Positions 46,901 through 55,739 of a stretch of 64,000 nucleotides of DNA are shown here, in pieces. Position numbers and translations under genes: made by a program. The notes beneath the pieces were generated by a model. The model was given only the letters and a program-made list of their open reading frames with translations. It did not search any database and was not told the DNA's origin. This DNA is from Rhodococcus jostii RHA1 (GTDB lineage Bacteria > Actinomycetota > Actinomycetes > Mycobacteriales > Mycobacteriaceae): assembly GCF_000014565.1 (NCBI RefSeq), contig NC_008268.1:3782001-3846000 (forward strand). Reading direction: 5' to 3'. Every line of letters starts with the position of its first letter. Position 1 is the first letter of the stretch.

Positions 46901-47872
46901 GTGAAGTCCTCGCGCGTCGTCGACCCCGCAGGCGCAGTTTTCGGTCTCCTGCTGCCGGTCCTCGCCGCCCTGTTCGGGGTCGTCCTCACGAAGATCTGGG
47001 AACCGCGGCTGCCCGCGGAGATCGCAACCCACTGGACCACCACCTCGCCCGACGGCTTCGCCACCCCGATGTCGAGCGCTTGGACCTTTGCCCTGGTGAC
47101 GGTCCTGTTCGGTGGCGGATGTGCCGCGATCGCCGCACTGGCCCAGGCGATGCTGATGATGCGCCGCACGATGCTCGTCGTCGGACTGTCCGTGGTCGGC
47201 CTGATCCTGACGGTGCAGGTGGTGCTGCTCTACGTCCAACTCGACATCACCGACGCCGCTCATACCCAACTGCCGTTGTGGTCGCTCGGCCTCGGCGTCG
47301 TGATCGGCGCGGTCGTCGGCCTGCTCGGCGCCGCCCTGCTGCGCGACTACCGGCCCCGGGTGTCCGCCACAAGTCCCCCCGACCCCCGGTTGCCGCGCGC
47401 CGACGACCCGGCGACGGTCGCGGACACGGTCGGTTTCGGCACCGTCGGCTCGCTGGTGCTGCTCCTGCTGCTCGGTGTCGCGCCCGCTGTCGCCGTCTGT
47501 CTGCTCGTCGACGGGTGGTGGCCGCTCGCGGTGTTCGTTCCGGTCGGGCTGCTGGTGGTGAGCCTGCTCCGCTTCCGGGTGATCGTCGATCCGTCCGGCA
47601 TCCGGGTGGTGAACATGGGCATGACCGCATTGCAGTACGGCGTCGACGAGATCGAGGGCGCCCGCGTCGACGTGATCAAGCCGTTCGACGACTTCGGAGG
47701 CTGGGGACTCAAGGTGAAGGGCCGGCGGAACTACGGCGTCGTGACGAGGAGCGGTCCCGCCGTGATCGTCACGACGGCGTGCGGCGACCGGCTGACCGTC
47801 ACCAGTGCACGGGCCGAGGACATGGCCGGGGCGCTCAACACGTTCGCCGACAGGCGGCTCCGCCACCCGTGA
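46901..47872 (+). CDS. DUF1648 domain membrane protein
   Basis: A 323-residue protein with about six helices; residues 20-60 match DUF1648 (LPAEIATHWTTTSPDGFATP is the core, His and Pro-Asp-Gly). The C-terminal 80 residues form a soluble beta-rich domain (VIVDPSGIRVVNMGMTALQYGV...). DUF1648 proteins often pair with SdpI, and these two are next to each other. Role unknown, likely envelope stress or signal reception. Its TGA stop is inside palindrome copy E. GTG start. Confidence 0.72.
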   Translation: MKSSRVVDPAGAVFGLLLPVLAALFGVVLTKIWEPRLPAEIATHWTTTSPDGFATPMSSAWTFALVTVLFGGGCAAIAALAQAMLMMRRTMLVVGLSVVGLILTVQVVLLYVQLDITDAAHTQLPLWSLGLGVVIGAVVGLLGAALLRDYRPRVSATSPPDPRLPRADDPATVADTVGFGTVGSLVLLLLLGVAPAVAVCLLVDGWWPLAVFVPVGLLVVSLLRFRVIVDPSGIRVVNMGMTALQYGVDEIEGARVDVIKPFDDFGGWGLKVKGRRNYGVVTRSGPAVIVTTACGDRLTVTSARAEDMAGALNTFADRRLRHP

Positions 47873-47911
47873 GTGGCCCGGGAGTGCAGGGACTCGCTAA
47901 CCACTCACGGG
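47866..47911. repeat. Intergenic palindrome, divergent copy E
   Basis: CCCGTGAGTGG (47866-47876) and CCACTCACGGG (47901-47911), perfect 11 bp arms around a 24 base GC-rich centre. It shares only the outer CCGTGAGT half with copies A-D. It covers the stops of two convergent genes (47872 and 47905) and is a good bidirectional terminator. Confidence 0.7.
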
Positions 47912-48582
47912 CGGGAGGCCTGGTGCACCGCGTCGAGCACGCGGTCGAGGTAGCCGAGGGCGGCCCGGACCGCGGCGTCCGCGTCGCGGGCGGCGATCGC
48001 GTCGATGACGGCGCGATGGTCGTCGGTGGTCAGCGACGGGGGGTGGACGCCCTCGGTGAAGTCGTAGGTGGCGCGGGTGGGTTCGAGGATCCCCGCGAAC
48101 AGGTCGGACAGCACCGGATTGTGCGCGGCCTCCACGACCCCGAGGTGAAATGCGAGGTCGGCGTCCGCGAACCGGGACGGCTGATCCGTCGTTCGCTGCC
48201 GCTCTTCCAGTAGCGCGGACAGGGACCGCAGGTCTTCGTCGGTGCGGCGACCGCACGCCAGCCGGACGGCCTCCGTCTCGAGGGCCCGCCGGACCTCGAA
48301 GACGTTCAGCATCTCGGCGACCGCGACCTGTCGCCCGAGCAGCCCGCCGATGTCGGTGCGGGCCCGCACGAACGTCCCGGACCCGCGCCGGATCTCGAGG
48401 ATGCCCGTCGACGTCAGGGTCTTGATGGCCTCGCGCACGGTGTTGCGCCCGACCCCGAGCAGCGTCATCAACTCGGGTTCCGTCGGGATGCGCTCGCCCA
48501 CCGTCCAGTCGCCCTGGGCGATCTGGCCACGCATCCAGTCCAGGGACTGCTGATACGCGGATTCGCGCCGAACCACTGCCAT
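47905..48582 (-). CDS. GntR-family regulator, FadR type
   Basis: A 225-residue GntR protein: winged helix in residues about 10-70 (IPTEPELMTLLGVGRNTVREAIKTL) and the all-helical FCD domain (about 80-215) with the metal-binding His of DLAFHLGVVEAAHNPVL and the later HRAVIDAI. FCD regulators bind organic acids through a metal. The ATG at 48582 lies after GAGGATGAG. It is divergent from the MFS gene with 68 bp in between, which is its probable target. Confidence 0.83.
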   Translation of the reverse strand: MAVVRRESAYQQSLDWMRGQIAQGDWTVGERIPTEPELMTLLGVGRNTVREAIKTLTSTGILEIRRGSGTFVRARTDIGGLLGRQVAVAEMLNVFEVRRALETEAVRLACGRRTDEDLRSLSALLEERQRTTDQPSRFADADLAFHLGVVEAAHNPVLSDLFAGILEPTRATYDFTEGVHPPSLTTDDHRAVIDAIAARDADAAVRAALGYLDRVLDAVHQASRP

Positions 48583-48634
48583 GTACTCATCCTCACACCT
48601 CGCCGGCTCGCGACTCCCGACCGGCCCGCCTAAA

Positions 48635-48642
48635 CTACGTAG
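48635..48642. promoter_or_regulatory. CTACGTAG palindrome in GntR/MFS gap
   Basis: An 8 bp perfect palindrome nine bases before the MFS ATG and about 55 bp from the GntR start, the only palindrome in this 68 bp divergent gap. Weak evidence of an operator. Confidence 0.3.
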
Positions 48643-48650
48643 GACGTCCC

Positions 48651-49934
48651 ATGTATTCGGACAGCCCGAGGAGGCGACCCCACACGTCCACGTCAACCGC
48701 TCACGCCGACACCGTCCCCACCTCCACCGTCCGCACCACCAGCCGCCACTTCCACGGCCTGAACTACCTCCTCGTCGTGCTGCTCCTCGGCGCCAACATC
48801 CCCACGGCGCTGTACTCGCTCTACCGCCACGAGTTCGGATTCACCCCTCTGGTCCAGACGCTGATCTTCGCCGTCTACGTCGCCGGACTGCTTCCCTCGT
48901 TGCTGTTCTTCGGCCCGCTGTCCGACGCACTCGGACGCCGTTTCGTGTTGCTGGCCGCCATCTCCTTCAGCCTGCTGGGCGCACTGGTCCTCGCGTTCGC
49001 CGACTCGACCATCTGGCTGTTCTTCGGCCGAATCGCCCAGGGCATCGCCGTCGGTGCGTGTTCGGCCGCCGGATCCGCCGCCCTCATCGAGCACGAACCG
49101 GCCCGTAACCTCCGCCGCGCGGGTCTCGCCGCCACCCTCACCACCGCACTCGGTGCGTCGCTGGGCCCGCTGTTCGGCGGGGCCGTCGCGCAGTACCTTC
49201 CGCACGCCCTCGTCCTGCCGTACGTGCTGTTCGCGCTGACACTGCTGCCTGCACTGATCATGGTGCTGCTGCTCCCCGCACCCACCGGCGGGCAGTCCCG
49301 CCCCACCCAGCTGTTCCAGGTCCCGCACGTCCCCGCACCCATCCGTCAGGTGTTCTGGCTGTCCTCCCTCGGAGTCGCACTGGCGTGGGGTGCCGTCGGC
49401 CTGTTCCAGTCGGTGGTCCCGACGTGGATCATCGGCCTGCTCGGCGTGAGCAACCTCGTGGTCGCCGGCGGTGCCGCCGCACTGGTCATGATCTGCTCGG
49501 TGACCGCACAACTCGTGGCCAACCGATTCGGAACCGTGCTCTGCCGAACCCTGGGCATCGGCGCCGTCGGCGCAGGCATGATCGGGTTGCTCGTCGTCGA
49601 CTTCGTGCCGTCCCTCGTCCTGCTGTGCGTCGTGACCGTCATCGTCGGTGTGGGGCACGGACTCTCGTTCGCCGGAGCGATGCGCGCGGTGGGTGCCGCC
49701 GCCGCGGAGCACGCCCCCGACGCCCAGGGCGGGACGCTCGCCGCGTTCTTCACCGTCGGCTACGTCGGTCTCGCCGTGCCGTCCATCTGCGCGGGCATCG
49801 CCATCACCGTCCAGGGCATGCACGTCGCCATCATCGAACTCGCGATCATCGGCGCCGTCCTGTGCGGCGTCCTCGCGGTGCTGAGCGTCCGCACGAAGGG
49901 TCGTGACCACGCCGTTCTACCCTTGACGCAGTGA
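48651..49934 (+). CDS. MFS transporter
   Basis: A 427-residue MFS protein with twelve helices. Loop motif GPLSDALGRRFVLLAAISFS after helix 2, FGRIAQGIAVGACSAAGSAAL at helix 4-5 (a typical drug/metabolite-type helix) and GHGLSFAGAMRAVGAAA in the second half. The first 35 residues (Ser/Thr/Arg) are a cytoplasmic tail. Substrate unknown. It overlaps the SBF-type gene by GTGA (49931-49934) so the two transporters are co-made, likely under the GntR repressor. Confidence 0.8.
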   Translation: MYSDSPRRRPHTSTSTAHADTVPTSTVRTTSRHFHGLNYLLVVLLLGANIPTALYSLYRHEFGFTPLVQTLIFAVYVAGLLPSLLFFGPLSDALGRRFVLLAAISFSLLGALVLAFADSTIWLFFGRIAQGIAVGACSAAGSAALIEHEPARNLRRAGLAATLTTALGASLGPLFGGAVAQYLPHALVLPYVLFALTLLPALIMVLLLPAPTGGQSRPTQLFQVPHVPAPIRQVFWLSSLGVALAWGAVGLFQSVVPTWIIGLLGVSNLVVAGGAAALVMICSVTAQLVANRFGTVLCRTLGIGAVGAGMIGLLVVDFVPSLVLLCVVTVIVGVGHGLSFAGAMRAVGAAAAEHAPDAQGGTLAAFFTVGYVGLAVPSICAGIAITVQGMHVAIIELAIIGAVLCGVLAVLSVRTKGRDHAVLPLTQ

Positions 49935-50923
49935 AATTTCTCAGCCGGTTCCACCTCGACGGGTTCGTCCTCGGCATCGTCGCCGTGGCGATCCTGGGGA
50001 CCGTCTTCCCCGTGTCGGGGACCGGTCAGACGGTGCTCGACTGGGCCACCCGGATCGCGATCGGCGTCCTGTTCCTGCTGTACGGCACGCGGCTGTCGCC
50101 GCAGGAGGCGCTGAAGGGGCTGAAACACTGGCGGCTGCATTCCGTCGTGTTCGCCGCGACGTTCGTGCTCTTCCCGCTGATCGGGCTCGCGCTGCGCATC
50201 CTCGTGCCGGGGGTGCTCAGCGAGGACCTGTACACGGGCATCCTGTACCTGTGCCTGGTTCCGTCGACGGTGCAGTCGTCGATCGCGTTCACGTCCATCG
50301 CCAAGGGCAACGTGGCGGGGGCGATCGTGAGCGCGTCGTTCTCCAATCTCATCGGTGTGTTCGTGACACCGGCGCTGGTGATCCTGCTGATGAACACCAC
50401 CGGTGACGCCCACGTCGACTTCTCGTCGATCCTCGACATCGTGCTACAGCTTCTCCTGCCGTTCTTCGTCGGCCAGCTGATCCGGCCGTTCGTCATCGAC
50501 TGGTTGCAGAAGTACTCCGAACCCACCCGGATCGTGGATCGCGGCTCGATCTTCCTCGTGGTCTTCTCCGCGTTCAGCGCGAGCATGACCGAGGGAATCT
50601 GGCACACGGTGACGGTGTGGCAGGTGATTGGTGTCGTGCTGGTGTGCTTCGTCATCCTCGCTGTCGTACTCGCCGTCACGGCAGTGGCCGGTCGGAAGTT
50701 GGGATTCTCCGTCCCCGACCGGATCGTCATCGTCTTCTGCGGATCGAAGAAGAGCCTCGCGACCGGTCTGCCGATGGCCTCGGTCCTGTTCGCGGGACAT
50801 CCGGTGGGGCTGATAGTGCTGCCGCTGATGATCTTCCACCAGATCCAGCTCATCGTCTGCGCCGCGCTCGCGCAGAAGTATTCGAGGCGCAGCCGCGAGG
50901 AGTCGGCCAGTACTGTGGCATGA
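49931..50923 (+). CDS. SBF-like bile acid:sodium symporter family protein
   Basis: A 330-residue membrane protein with nine to ten helices, FLLYGTRLSPQEALKGLKHWRLH (typical of the SBF-like/YocS subgroup), and CLVPSTVQSSIAFTSIAKGNVAGA at helix 4 and FCGSKKSLATGLPMASVLF at helix 9, which carry the sodium-binding sites. Such proteins move organic anions with sodium. Overlap with the MFS gene is GTGA. Role and substrate are open. Confidence 0.82.
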   Translation: MKFLSRFHLDGFVLGIVAVAILGTVFPVSGTGQTVLDWATRIAIGVLFLLYGTRLSPQEALKGLKHWRLHSVVFAATFVLFPLIGLALRILVPGVLSEDLYTGILYLCLVPSTVQSSIAFTSIAKGNVAGAIVSASFSNLIGVFVTPALVILLMNTTGDAHVDFSSILDIVLQLLLPFFVGQLIRPFVIDWLQKYSEPTRIVDRGSIFLVVFSAFSASMTEGIWHTVTVWQVIGVVLVCFVILAVVLAVTAVAGRKLGFSVPDRIVIVFCGSKKSLATGLPMASVLFAGHPVGLIVLPLMIFHQIQLIVCAALAQKYSRRSREESASTVA

Positions 50924-50933
50924 GGGATGTGAA

Positions 50934-51716
50934 ATGCCGATGCCCGAGCCACTTCGTCACTGCGAGTTCCGCTTCTACGAGGAGCTGAACGACTTTCTGC
51001 CGCCGCTGCGGCGCAAGCGCACGTTCGAGCACGAATTCGATGGCACCCCGTCGGTGAAGGACCGGATCGAGGCGCTGGGCGTCCCGCACACCGAGGTGGA
51101 TCTGATCCTCGTCGACGAGGTGTCGGTCGATTTCGCGCACCTGCTGCGCGGCGGCGAACGGGTCGCGGTGTACCCGATGTTCGAGCGACTCGAGGTGACC
51201 GGAGTCACGAAACTGCGTCCCCGACCGCTGCGGGACCCGACGTTCGTGCTCGACGTGCATCTCGGCCGACTCGCCCGCTACCTCCGCCTGCTGGGATTCG
51301 ACACCCGCTACCGCAACGACTTCGCCGACCCGGAACTGGTGAACATCTCCCTGTCCGAGCATCGCATCGTCCTGACCCGGGACACGGGCCTACTCAAGAG
51401 GTCGGCGCTCACCCACGGCGCGTTCCTGCACGAAACCGACCCACGCCGGCAGTTGCGGGAAGTGCTGGACCGCTTCGACCTTCGGTCGCGGATCTCACCG
51501 TTCACGCGGTGCGCGCGCTGCAACGGCCTTCTCGCGCCGGTTCCCCGTGCCGAAGCGCTCGCCGAGGCGCCACCGGGCGTCGCGGGTAATGAACACGAGT
51601 TCAGTCGATGCCGCGACTGTGCGCAGCTGTACTGGCCGGGCAGCCATCTTCCGAAGCTGCGCCGACGCCTGTCGGAGGTCGGGGTGACGCTCGAGGTGGA
51701 TTCTCAGGATGCGTGA
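50934..51716 (+). CDS. Mut7-C RNase-domain protein with N-terminal ubiquitin-like domain
   Basis: A 260-residue protein. Residues about 10-90 look like the Ub-Mut7C domain (RFYEELNDFLPPLRRKRTFE, LILVDEVSVDFAHLL); residues about 100-250 form the Mut7-C RNase domain: PIN-like DVHLGRLARYLRLLGFDTRY, ALTRDTGLLKR here as VLTRDTGLLKRSAL, and a zinc ribbon with CARC and CRDC plus WPGSH. Mut7-C proteins are predicted nucleases in RNA turnover or in the MoaD-like system. ATG 10 bp after the SBF stop. It overlaps the antisense small gene by 13 bp. Confidence 0.83.
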   Translation: MPMPEPLRHCEFRFYEELNDFLPPLRRKRTFEHEFDGTPSVKDRIEALGVPHTEVDLILVDEVSVDFAHLLRGGERVAVYPMFERLEVTGVTKLRPRPLRDPTFVLDVHLGRLARYLRLLGFDTRYRNDFADPELVNISLSEHRIVLTRDTGLLKRSALTHGAFLHETDPRRQLREVLDRFDLRSRISPFTRCARCNGLLAPVPRAEALAEAPPGVAGNEHEFSRCRDCAQLYWPGSHLPKLRRRLSEVGVTLEVDSQDA

Positions 51717-51880
51717 CGCAGCTGCTCGGCGAACTCCGCCGAGCACACGCAGTCGCCGAATTCGTCGCAGTCGATGATCAGTGCGTGCCGGTCCGCGGAC
51801 AACTCGACGCACGACTCGTCCGTGCACTCTGCTCCGTAGAGCGCGTGCACGATCAATGTTCCGTGACAGGTGTCGATCAC
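51704..51880 (-). CDS. 58-residue cysteine-rich protein
   Basis: Six Cys and several Asp/Glu (AECTDESCVELSAD, DCDEFGDCVCSAEF), no membrane helix. GTG at 51880 has GAGGAGG before it at correct distance, which makes the frame credible. It could bind iron, zinc or a cluster. Its 3' end overlaps the 3' end of the Mut7-C gene by 13 bp. I do not know a family for it. Confidence 0.55.
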   Translation of the reverse strand: MIDTCHGTLIVHALYGAECTDESCVELSADRHALIIDCDEFGDCVCSAEFAEQLRHAS

Positions 51881-51967
51881 GTGTGCTGTCCTCCTCACTT
51901 CTCGTTCCCCACCTCTGTTGATACCACCCGTCCCCGACAGTCCGGGGACGTGCGCGGGGTGTGTCGG

Positions 51968-52573
51968 CTAGTTGCGCTCGACGTCGATCGGGTGAGTGGC
52001 GAGCAGGGCGAGGGGGAGCGGCTGCCTGCGCAGCACCTGCGCCCACACGTCGACCCGGGCGGGAGCGACCACGTCCGACGCGAGCGCGGAGATCACGATC
52101 CAGTCGTCGCGCTGGAGTTCGGAGTCGAGCTGGCCGTACGTCCAGCCGGAGTAGCCGGCGAAGATCCGGACACCCTCCACCAGCGGGGCGATGACCTCGG
52201 GGTCGGAGTCGAGATCCACCATCACCACACGGCCGTGGACCCGGCGCAGACCCGCGACACCGTCGGCCTGCGCACCGGTGCGCAGCGTCGCCAGGCACAG
52301 TGCGGCGTCCCGTTTGACGGGGCCGCCGACGTACAGCGCGGACGGGCGCGCGGCGAGCGGCGCCCACTGTGGCAGCACGTCGTGCACCGCGGTTTCGCTG
52401 GGACGGTTGATGACCACGCCGAGGCTGCCGGCGTCGTTGTGCTCGATCACATAGATCACGGTGCGACGGAATGCGGGTTCGACGAGATCTGTGGACGAGA
52501 CCAACAGGCTGCCGGGCCGGACCACCGGTTCCGTCGACGCCGTTCGATCTTCGGGTTCTTCTGCGTGCGCCAC
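51968..52573 (-). CDS. YqgE/AlgH (DUF179) family protein
   Basis: A 201-residue soluble protein with GSLLVSSTDLVEPAFRRTVI at the N-terminus, GVVINRPSE (about 50-58), PVKRDAALCLAT and FAGYSGWTYGQLDSELQRDDW (the strongest signature) followed by the C-terminal part. In mycobacteria the counterpart is Rv0038, close to leuS; role unknown, in pseudomonads AlgH affects alginate regulation. Start ATG at 52573. Confidence 0.88.
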   Translation of the reverse strand: MAHAEEPEDRTASTEPVVRPGSLLVSSTDLVEPAFRRTVIYVIEHNDAGSLGVVINRPSETAVHDVLPQWAPLAARPSALYVGGPVKRDAALCLATLRTGAQADGVAGLRRVHGRVVMVDLDSDPEVIAPLVEGVRIFAGYSGWTYGQLDSELQRDDWIVISALASDVVAPARVDVWAQVLRRQPLPLALLATHPIDVERN

Positions 52574-52640
52574 CTGAACATCATCCCACCGCGGCGGACG
52601 CGATGTGACGGAGGACGCGACCTGCGTCCGGTTCGCCGCT

Positions 52641-53336
52641 TTACGCCCCGGACAGCCCCGCCGTCTCGGCCAGAACCGCGAGGTGGTGCTCGTACAGTGC
52701 CCCCGGTGTGGTGAACGTGTCGGCGCCGTACTGCCCGAACACCTCGAAGTTCACCGCCCCGAACAGAGCCGACCAGACCAGCACGCCGCGGGCGAGCAGA
52801 TGGTCGGGGGTGGTGAGTCCGAGTTCGGAGCGGATGCGGTCGAGGTCTGCCGCGAGCTCGTCGTCGATGGGCGCGGCGGCGGCCGCCTCGAGCTTGCCCG
52901 CCCGGAACGCGTTGTCGAAGATCCCGACGAGGGCGTAGATCACCCGCGTGCCCGGCGTCGTGGTCTGCTCGCCGGGCGCGTGGTAGCCGGGAACCGGGCT
53001 GCCGAACAGCAATCCGTAGCGGGCGGGCTCGTGGAGCGCCCATTCGCGCACCGCCCGGCCGAGTGCCAGGAACTGTTCCCGCGGTTCGGCGGCGGACGCG
53101 ACGGCTGCCTCCGCGGCGTCGCCGAGTTCGTTGTATCCGTCGACGACGAGCAGCGTCAGCAGTTCGTCGCGGCTCTTGACGTACCGGTAGACGGCGGAGG
53201 ACACGACGCCGAGGTCCCGCGCGACGGCGCGCAGCGACAGGGCCGCGGCACCGACCGCGGCCAGCTGTTCGCGTCCGATCCTCGTGATGTCCTGCAACGT
53301 CTGCTCGCGGGCGCGCTCCCGTGGTGTTCCTGGCAT
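52641..53336 (-). CDS. TetR-family regulator with operators before the epimerase gene
   Basis: About 231 residues. The HTH is in residues about 25-60 (ALSLRAVARDLGVVSSAVYRYVKS) and a TetR_C_13-like domain follows (REQFLALGRAVREWALHEPA). ATG at 53336 is chosen; the frame continues to 53375 but that would overlap the palindromes and has no better site. Two perfect AGAGCAGTGCTCT palindromes at 53379 and 53431 lie in the divergent gap to the epimerase gene, so autorepression and control of epimerase and MFS are likely. Confidence 0.8.
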   Translation of the reverse strand: MPGTPRERAREQTLQDITRIGREQLAAVGAAALSLRAVARDLGVVSSAVYRYVKSRDELLTLLVVDGYNELGDAAEAAVASAAEPREQFLALGRAVREWALHEPARYGLLFGSPVPGYHAPGEQTTTPGTRVIYALVGIFDNAFRAGKLEAAAAAPIDDELAADLDRIRSELGLTTPDHLLARGVLVWSALFGAVNFEVFGQYGADTFTTPGALYEHHLAVLAETAGLSGA

Positions 53337-53378
53337 GGGGTCCAGCGTGGCAATTTCAGAGAGCGGTGTCAACAAACG

Positions 53379-53391
53379 AGAGCAGTGCTCT
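53379..53391. promoter_or_regulatory. TetR operator 1 (AGAGCA-G-TGCTCT)
   Basis: Perfect 6 bp arms with one-base centre. The -35 box TTGACA (53391-53396) of the rightward promoter begins at its last base. A degenerate third copy AGAGCGGTGTC lies at 53359. Confidence 0.7.
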
Positions 53392-53430
53392 TGACAATGA
53401 GGTCGAGGGGGAGCATTCTCGAATGAGACA

Positions 53431-53445
53431 GAGAGCAGTGCTCTC
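53431..53445. promoter_or_regulatory. TetR operator 2 (GAGAGCAGTGCTCTC)
   Basis: The same palindrome with one more base pair on each side, centre 53 bp from operator 1 and 37 bases before the epimerase ATG, so downstream of the transcription start. Confidence 0.7.
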
Positions 53446-53481
53446 GAATCGCCGAAATCAACTCACACAGCAGGAGCGGAC

Positions 53482-54432
53482 ATGTCGAACATCGAGATCG
53501 TCACCGGAGCAGGACCCGTCGGCTGGACCGTCGCCCTGCAGCTCGCCGAACAGGGGCGCCAGGTGCGGGTCCTCACACGGTCGGGCAGCGGCCCGGACCA
53601 TCCTCTGATCGAGCGGCGGAAGGTCGACGTCTCCGACGCCGACGCGTTGGGTGAGGCGTTCGACGGAGCCGTCGCCGTCTACCACTGCATCCACGCCGCC
53701 TACAACGCCGACGCATGGGAGCGCGAACTCCCCGCCGCCGAGCAGACCGTGCTCGAGGCCGCAGGCCGCGTCGGCGCCGTCGTCGTGTTCCCCGAAAGCC
53801 TCTACTCCTACGACACGTCGCACCAGCCGATGACCGAGCACACGCCGCGGCCGGCCGACTCCGGCAAACGCGGCATCCGGACCCGGCTTCTGAAAGCCCG
53901 CGCCGAGTCCTCGACCCTCACCGTGAGCGTCGTCGCGTCCGACTTCTTCGGACCGCAGGTGCTGAACGCGCACGCCGGAGAGCGCATGGTGCCCGTCGTC
54001 CTCGCGGGCAAGACGATGCGCGTCCTCGGTTCCGCCGACCTGCCCCACTCGTTCACGTACGTTCCCGACTTGGCGGCCGCGATGATCGCCGCCGCCCACG
54101 ACCCCGCGCTGTGGAACTCGGTGCTGCACGCACCGACCGTCCCGGCCGTCACCCAACGGCAGATGGTCGAGGCCTACGCGAAGGCCGCCGGGGTTCCCGC
54201 CCCGAAGGTGCGCACCCTGCCCGGCTGGGTGATCCGCGGCGGCGGGCTCGTGCACCAGGGGAGCCGCGAGCTGGCCGAGATGCTGTACCAGTTCGAGGAG
54301 CCGTTCGTGATGGACTCGTCCGAGAGCGAGGCCCGGCTCGGACTGGCCCCGACCCCGCTGGACCGCGCCGCCGAGGAGACCGTCCAGTGGTGGCAGGACA
54401 GGCGGTCGCGGCCGCCGGATAGGGTCCTGTGA
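53482..54432 (+). CDS. NAD(P)-dependent epimerase/dehydratase-type protein (extended SDR)
   Basis: A 316-residue extended SDR. The Rossmann motif here is VTGAGPVGWTVALQL, VYHCIHAAYNADAW after the third strand, and FPESLYSYDTSH in the place of the active-site loop; the YxxxK set is not obvious (KRGIRTRLLKARAE), so it may be a NmrA-like or non-catalytic form. First gene after the AGAGCAGTGCTCT operators; the next MFS gene starts right at the following base. Substrate unknown. Confidence 0.78.
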   Translation: MSNIEIVTGAGPVGWTVALQLAEQGRQVRVLTRSGSGPDHPLIERRKVDVSDADALGEAFDGAVAVYHCIHAAYNADAWERELPAAEQTVLEAAGRVGAVVVFPESLYSYDTSHQPMTEHTPRPADSGKRGIRTRLLKARAESSTLTVSVVASDFFGPQVLNAHAGERMVPVVLAGKTMRVLGSADLPHSFTYVPDLAAAMIAAAHDPALWNSVLHAPTVPAVTQRQMVEAYAKAAGVPAPKVRTLPGWVIRGGGLVHQGSRELAEMLYQFEEPFVMDSSESEARLGLAPTPLDRAAEETVQWWQDRRSRPPDRVL

Positions 54433-55731
54433 ATGGCGAAACAGCTCGGCGACCGGCGCGAGGCGTGGCGCAGAACGGCGTACACCCTCCGGCGGTCGCC
54501 CGGGCTGGCCCGCCTCGCGACGGTGCGATTCGCCAGTCAGCTGGGCGACGGCATGTTCCAGACGGCACTCGGCGGCGCGATTCTGTTCAACCCGGAGCGC
54601 GCAACGGATCCCGTCACGATTGCCGCCGGTTTCGCGGTACTACTGCTCCCGTACTCGGTGATCGGACCGTACGCGGGCGCGCTCCTCGACCGCTGGGATC
54701 GCCGCGCCGTGCTGCTGTGGGCGAATGTTCTGCGCGGACTGCTGATTCTGCTGACCGCCGTGTTGCTGGAGACGGGGACCGGTGAGTCCGCGCTCCTCCT
54801 CCTGGCGCTCGCCGCCATCGGAGTGAGCCGTTTCGTTCTCGCGGGAGTCTCGGCGGCGCTGCCGCGAGTGGTGCACCGGTCCTGGCTCGTGGCCACCAAT
54901 TCGGTGCTCGCCACCGCCGGCTCCGTCGTCGCCGCACTCGGAGCAGCGACGTCCGTCGCCATCATCTCCCTCGTGGGCGCCGGCGATCGCGGCTCGGGAA
55001 TCGCCGTCGCGACAGCCGCCTGCGGTTCCGCGGTGGCCGCATTCGCGGCGTCGCGCTTCCACCATCGGCTGCTCGGCCCGCACGCCGACGAGAAACCCGA
55101 ATACGGGGCGGTCCGCGCCGTCGCCGCCGGACTGCGCAACGGGGCGGTCGCCGTGTGGCAGTCACCGGGCGTCACAACGGCGATGATCGGAATAGGCACG
55201 CACCGGATCGTTTTCGGTGTCAACACGTTGATCATGGTCCTGGTACTCCGGGACACCGCCACCGTCAGCGCCCTGCCGGGCGGTCTGGCCGGGTTCGGCG
55301 TCGCCGTCGGCGCCACCGCCGCGGGCATGCTGCTGGCGGCGATCTCGACACCGTTCCTGATTCCGCGCGTCGGACGGTCGCGCACCATCGTCGGCGGCCT
55401 GATCCTCGCCCTCGTCGTGCAGTGCACGCTCGTCGCGACGCTCACGCAGGCTTCGCTGCTGTGCGGTGCGCTCCTCCTCGGATTCGCCGGGCAGTCCATC
55501 AAACTCACCGGTGACGCGGCGATGCAGATCGAGATCGAGGACGACCGCCGCGGACAGGTGTTCGCCCTGCAGGACACGGTGTTCAACGTGGCCTTCATCG
55601 CGTCGATCGCCGCGGCCTCCCTGGTGATCGCCCCCGACGGCCGGTCACTCGGGCTGGTGTTGGCGGGTGGCGCGGTCTACGGACTCGGACTGCTCGGCGT
55701 CCTGTTCAACTCCCGACGCGAACCCGCCTGA
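54433..55731 (+). CDS. MFS transporter (Rv0037c-like)
   Basis: A 432-residue transporter with twelve helices, LPYSVIGPYAGALLDRWDRRAVLLWAN as loop 2-3, and a long C-terminal half with FAGQSIKLTGDAAMQIEIEDD. It is close in type to mycobacterial Rv0037c, found near leuS and the AlgH gene there. It starts directly after the epimerase stop (TGA then ATG), so is co-expressed with it. Substrate unknown; efflux is plausible. Confidence 0.8.
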   Translation: MAKQLGDRREAWRRTAYTLRRSPGLARLATVRFASQLGDGMFQTALGGAILFNPERATDPVTIAAGFAVLLLPYSVIGPYAGALLDRWDRRAVLLWANVLRGLLILLTAVLLETGTGESALLLLALAAIGVSRFVLAGVSAALPRVVHRSWLVATNSVLATAGSVVAALGAATSVAIISLVGAGDRGSGIAVATAACGSAVAAFAASRFHHRLLGPHADEKPEYGAVRAVAAGLRNGAVAVWQSPGVTTAMIGIGTHRIVFGVNTLIMVLVLRDTATVSALPGGLAGFGVAVGATAAGMLLAAISTPFLIPRVGRSRTIVGGLILALVVQCTLVATLTQASLLCGALLLGFAGQSIKLTGDAAMQIEIEDDRRGQVFALQDTVFNVAFIASIAAASLVIAPDGRSLGLVLAGGAVYGLGLLGVLFNSRREPA

Positions 55732-55739
55732 GAACCGCC

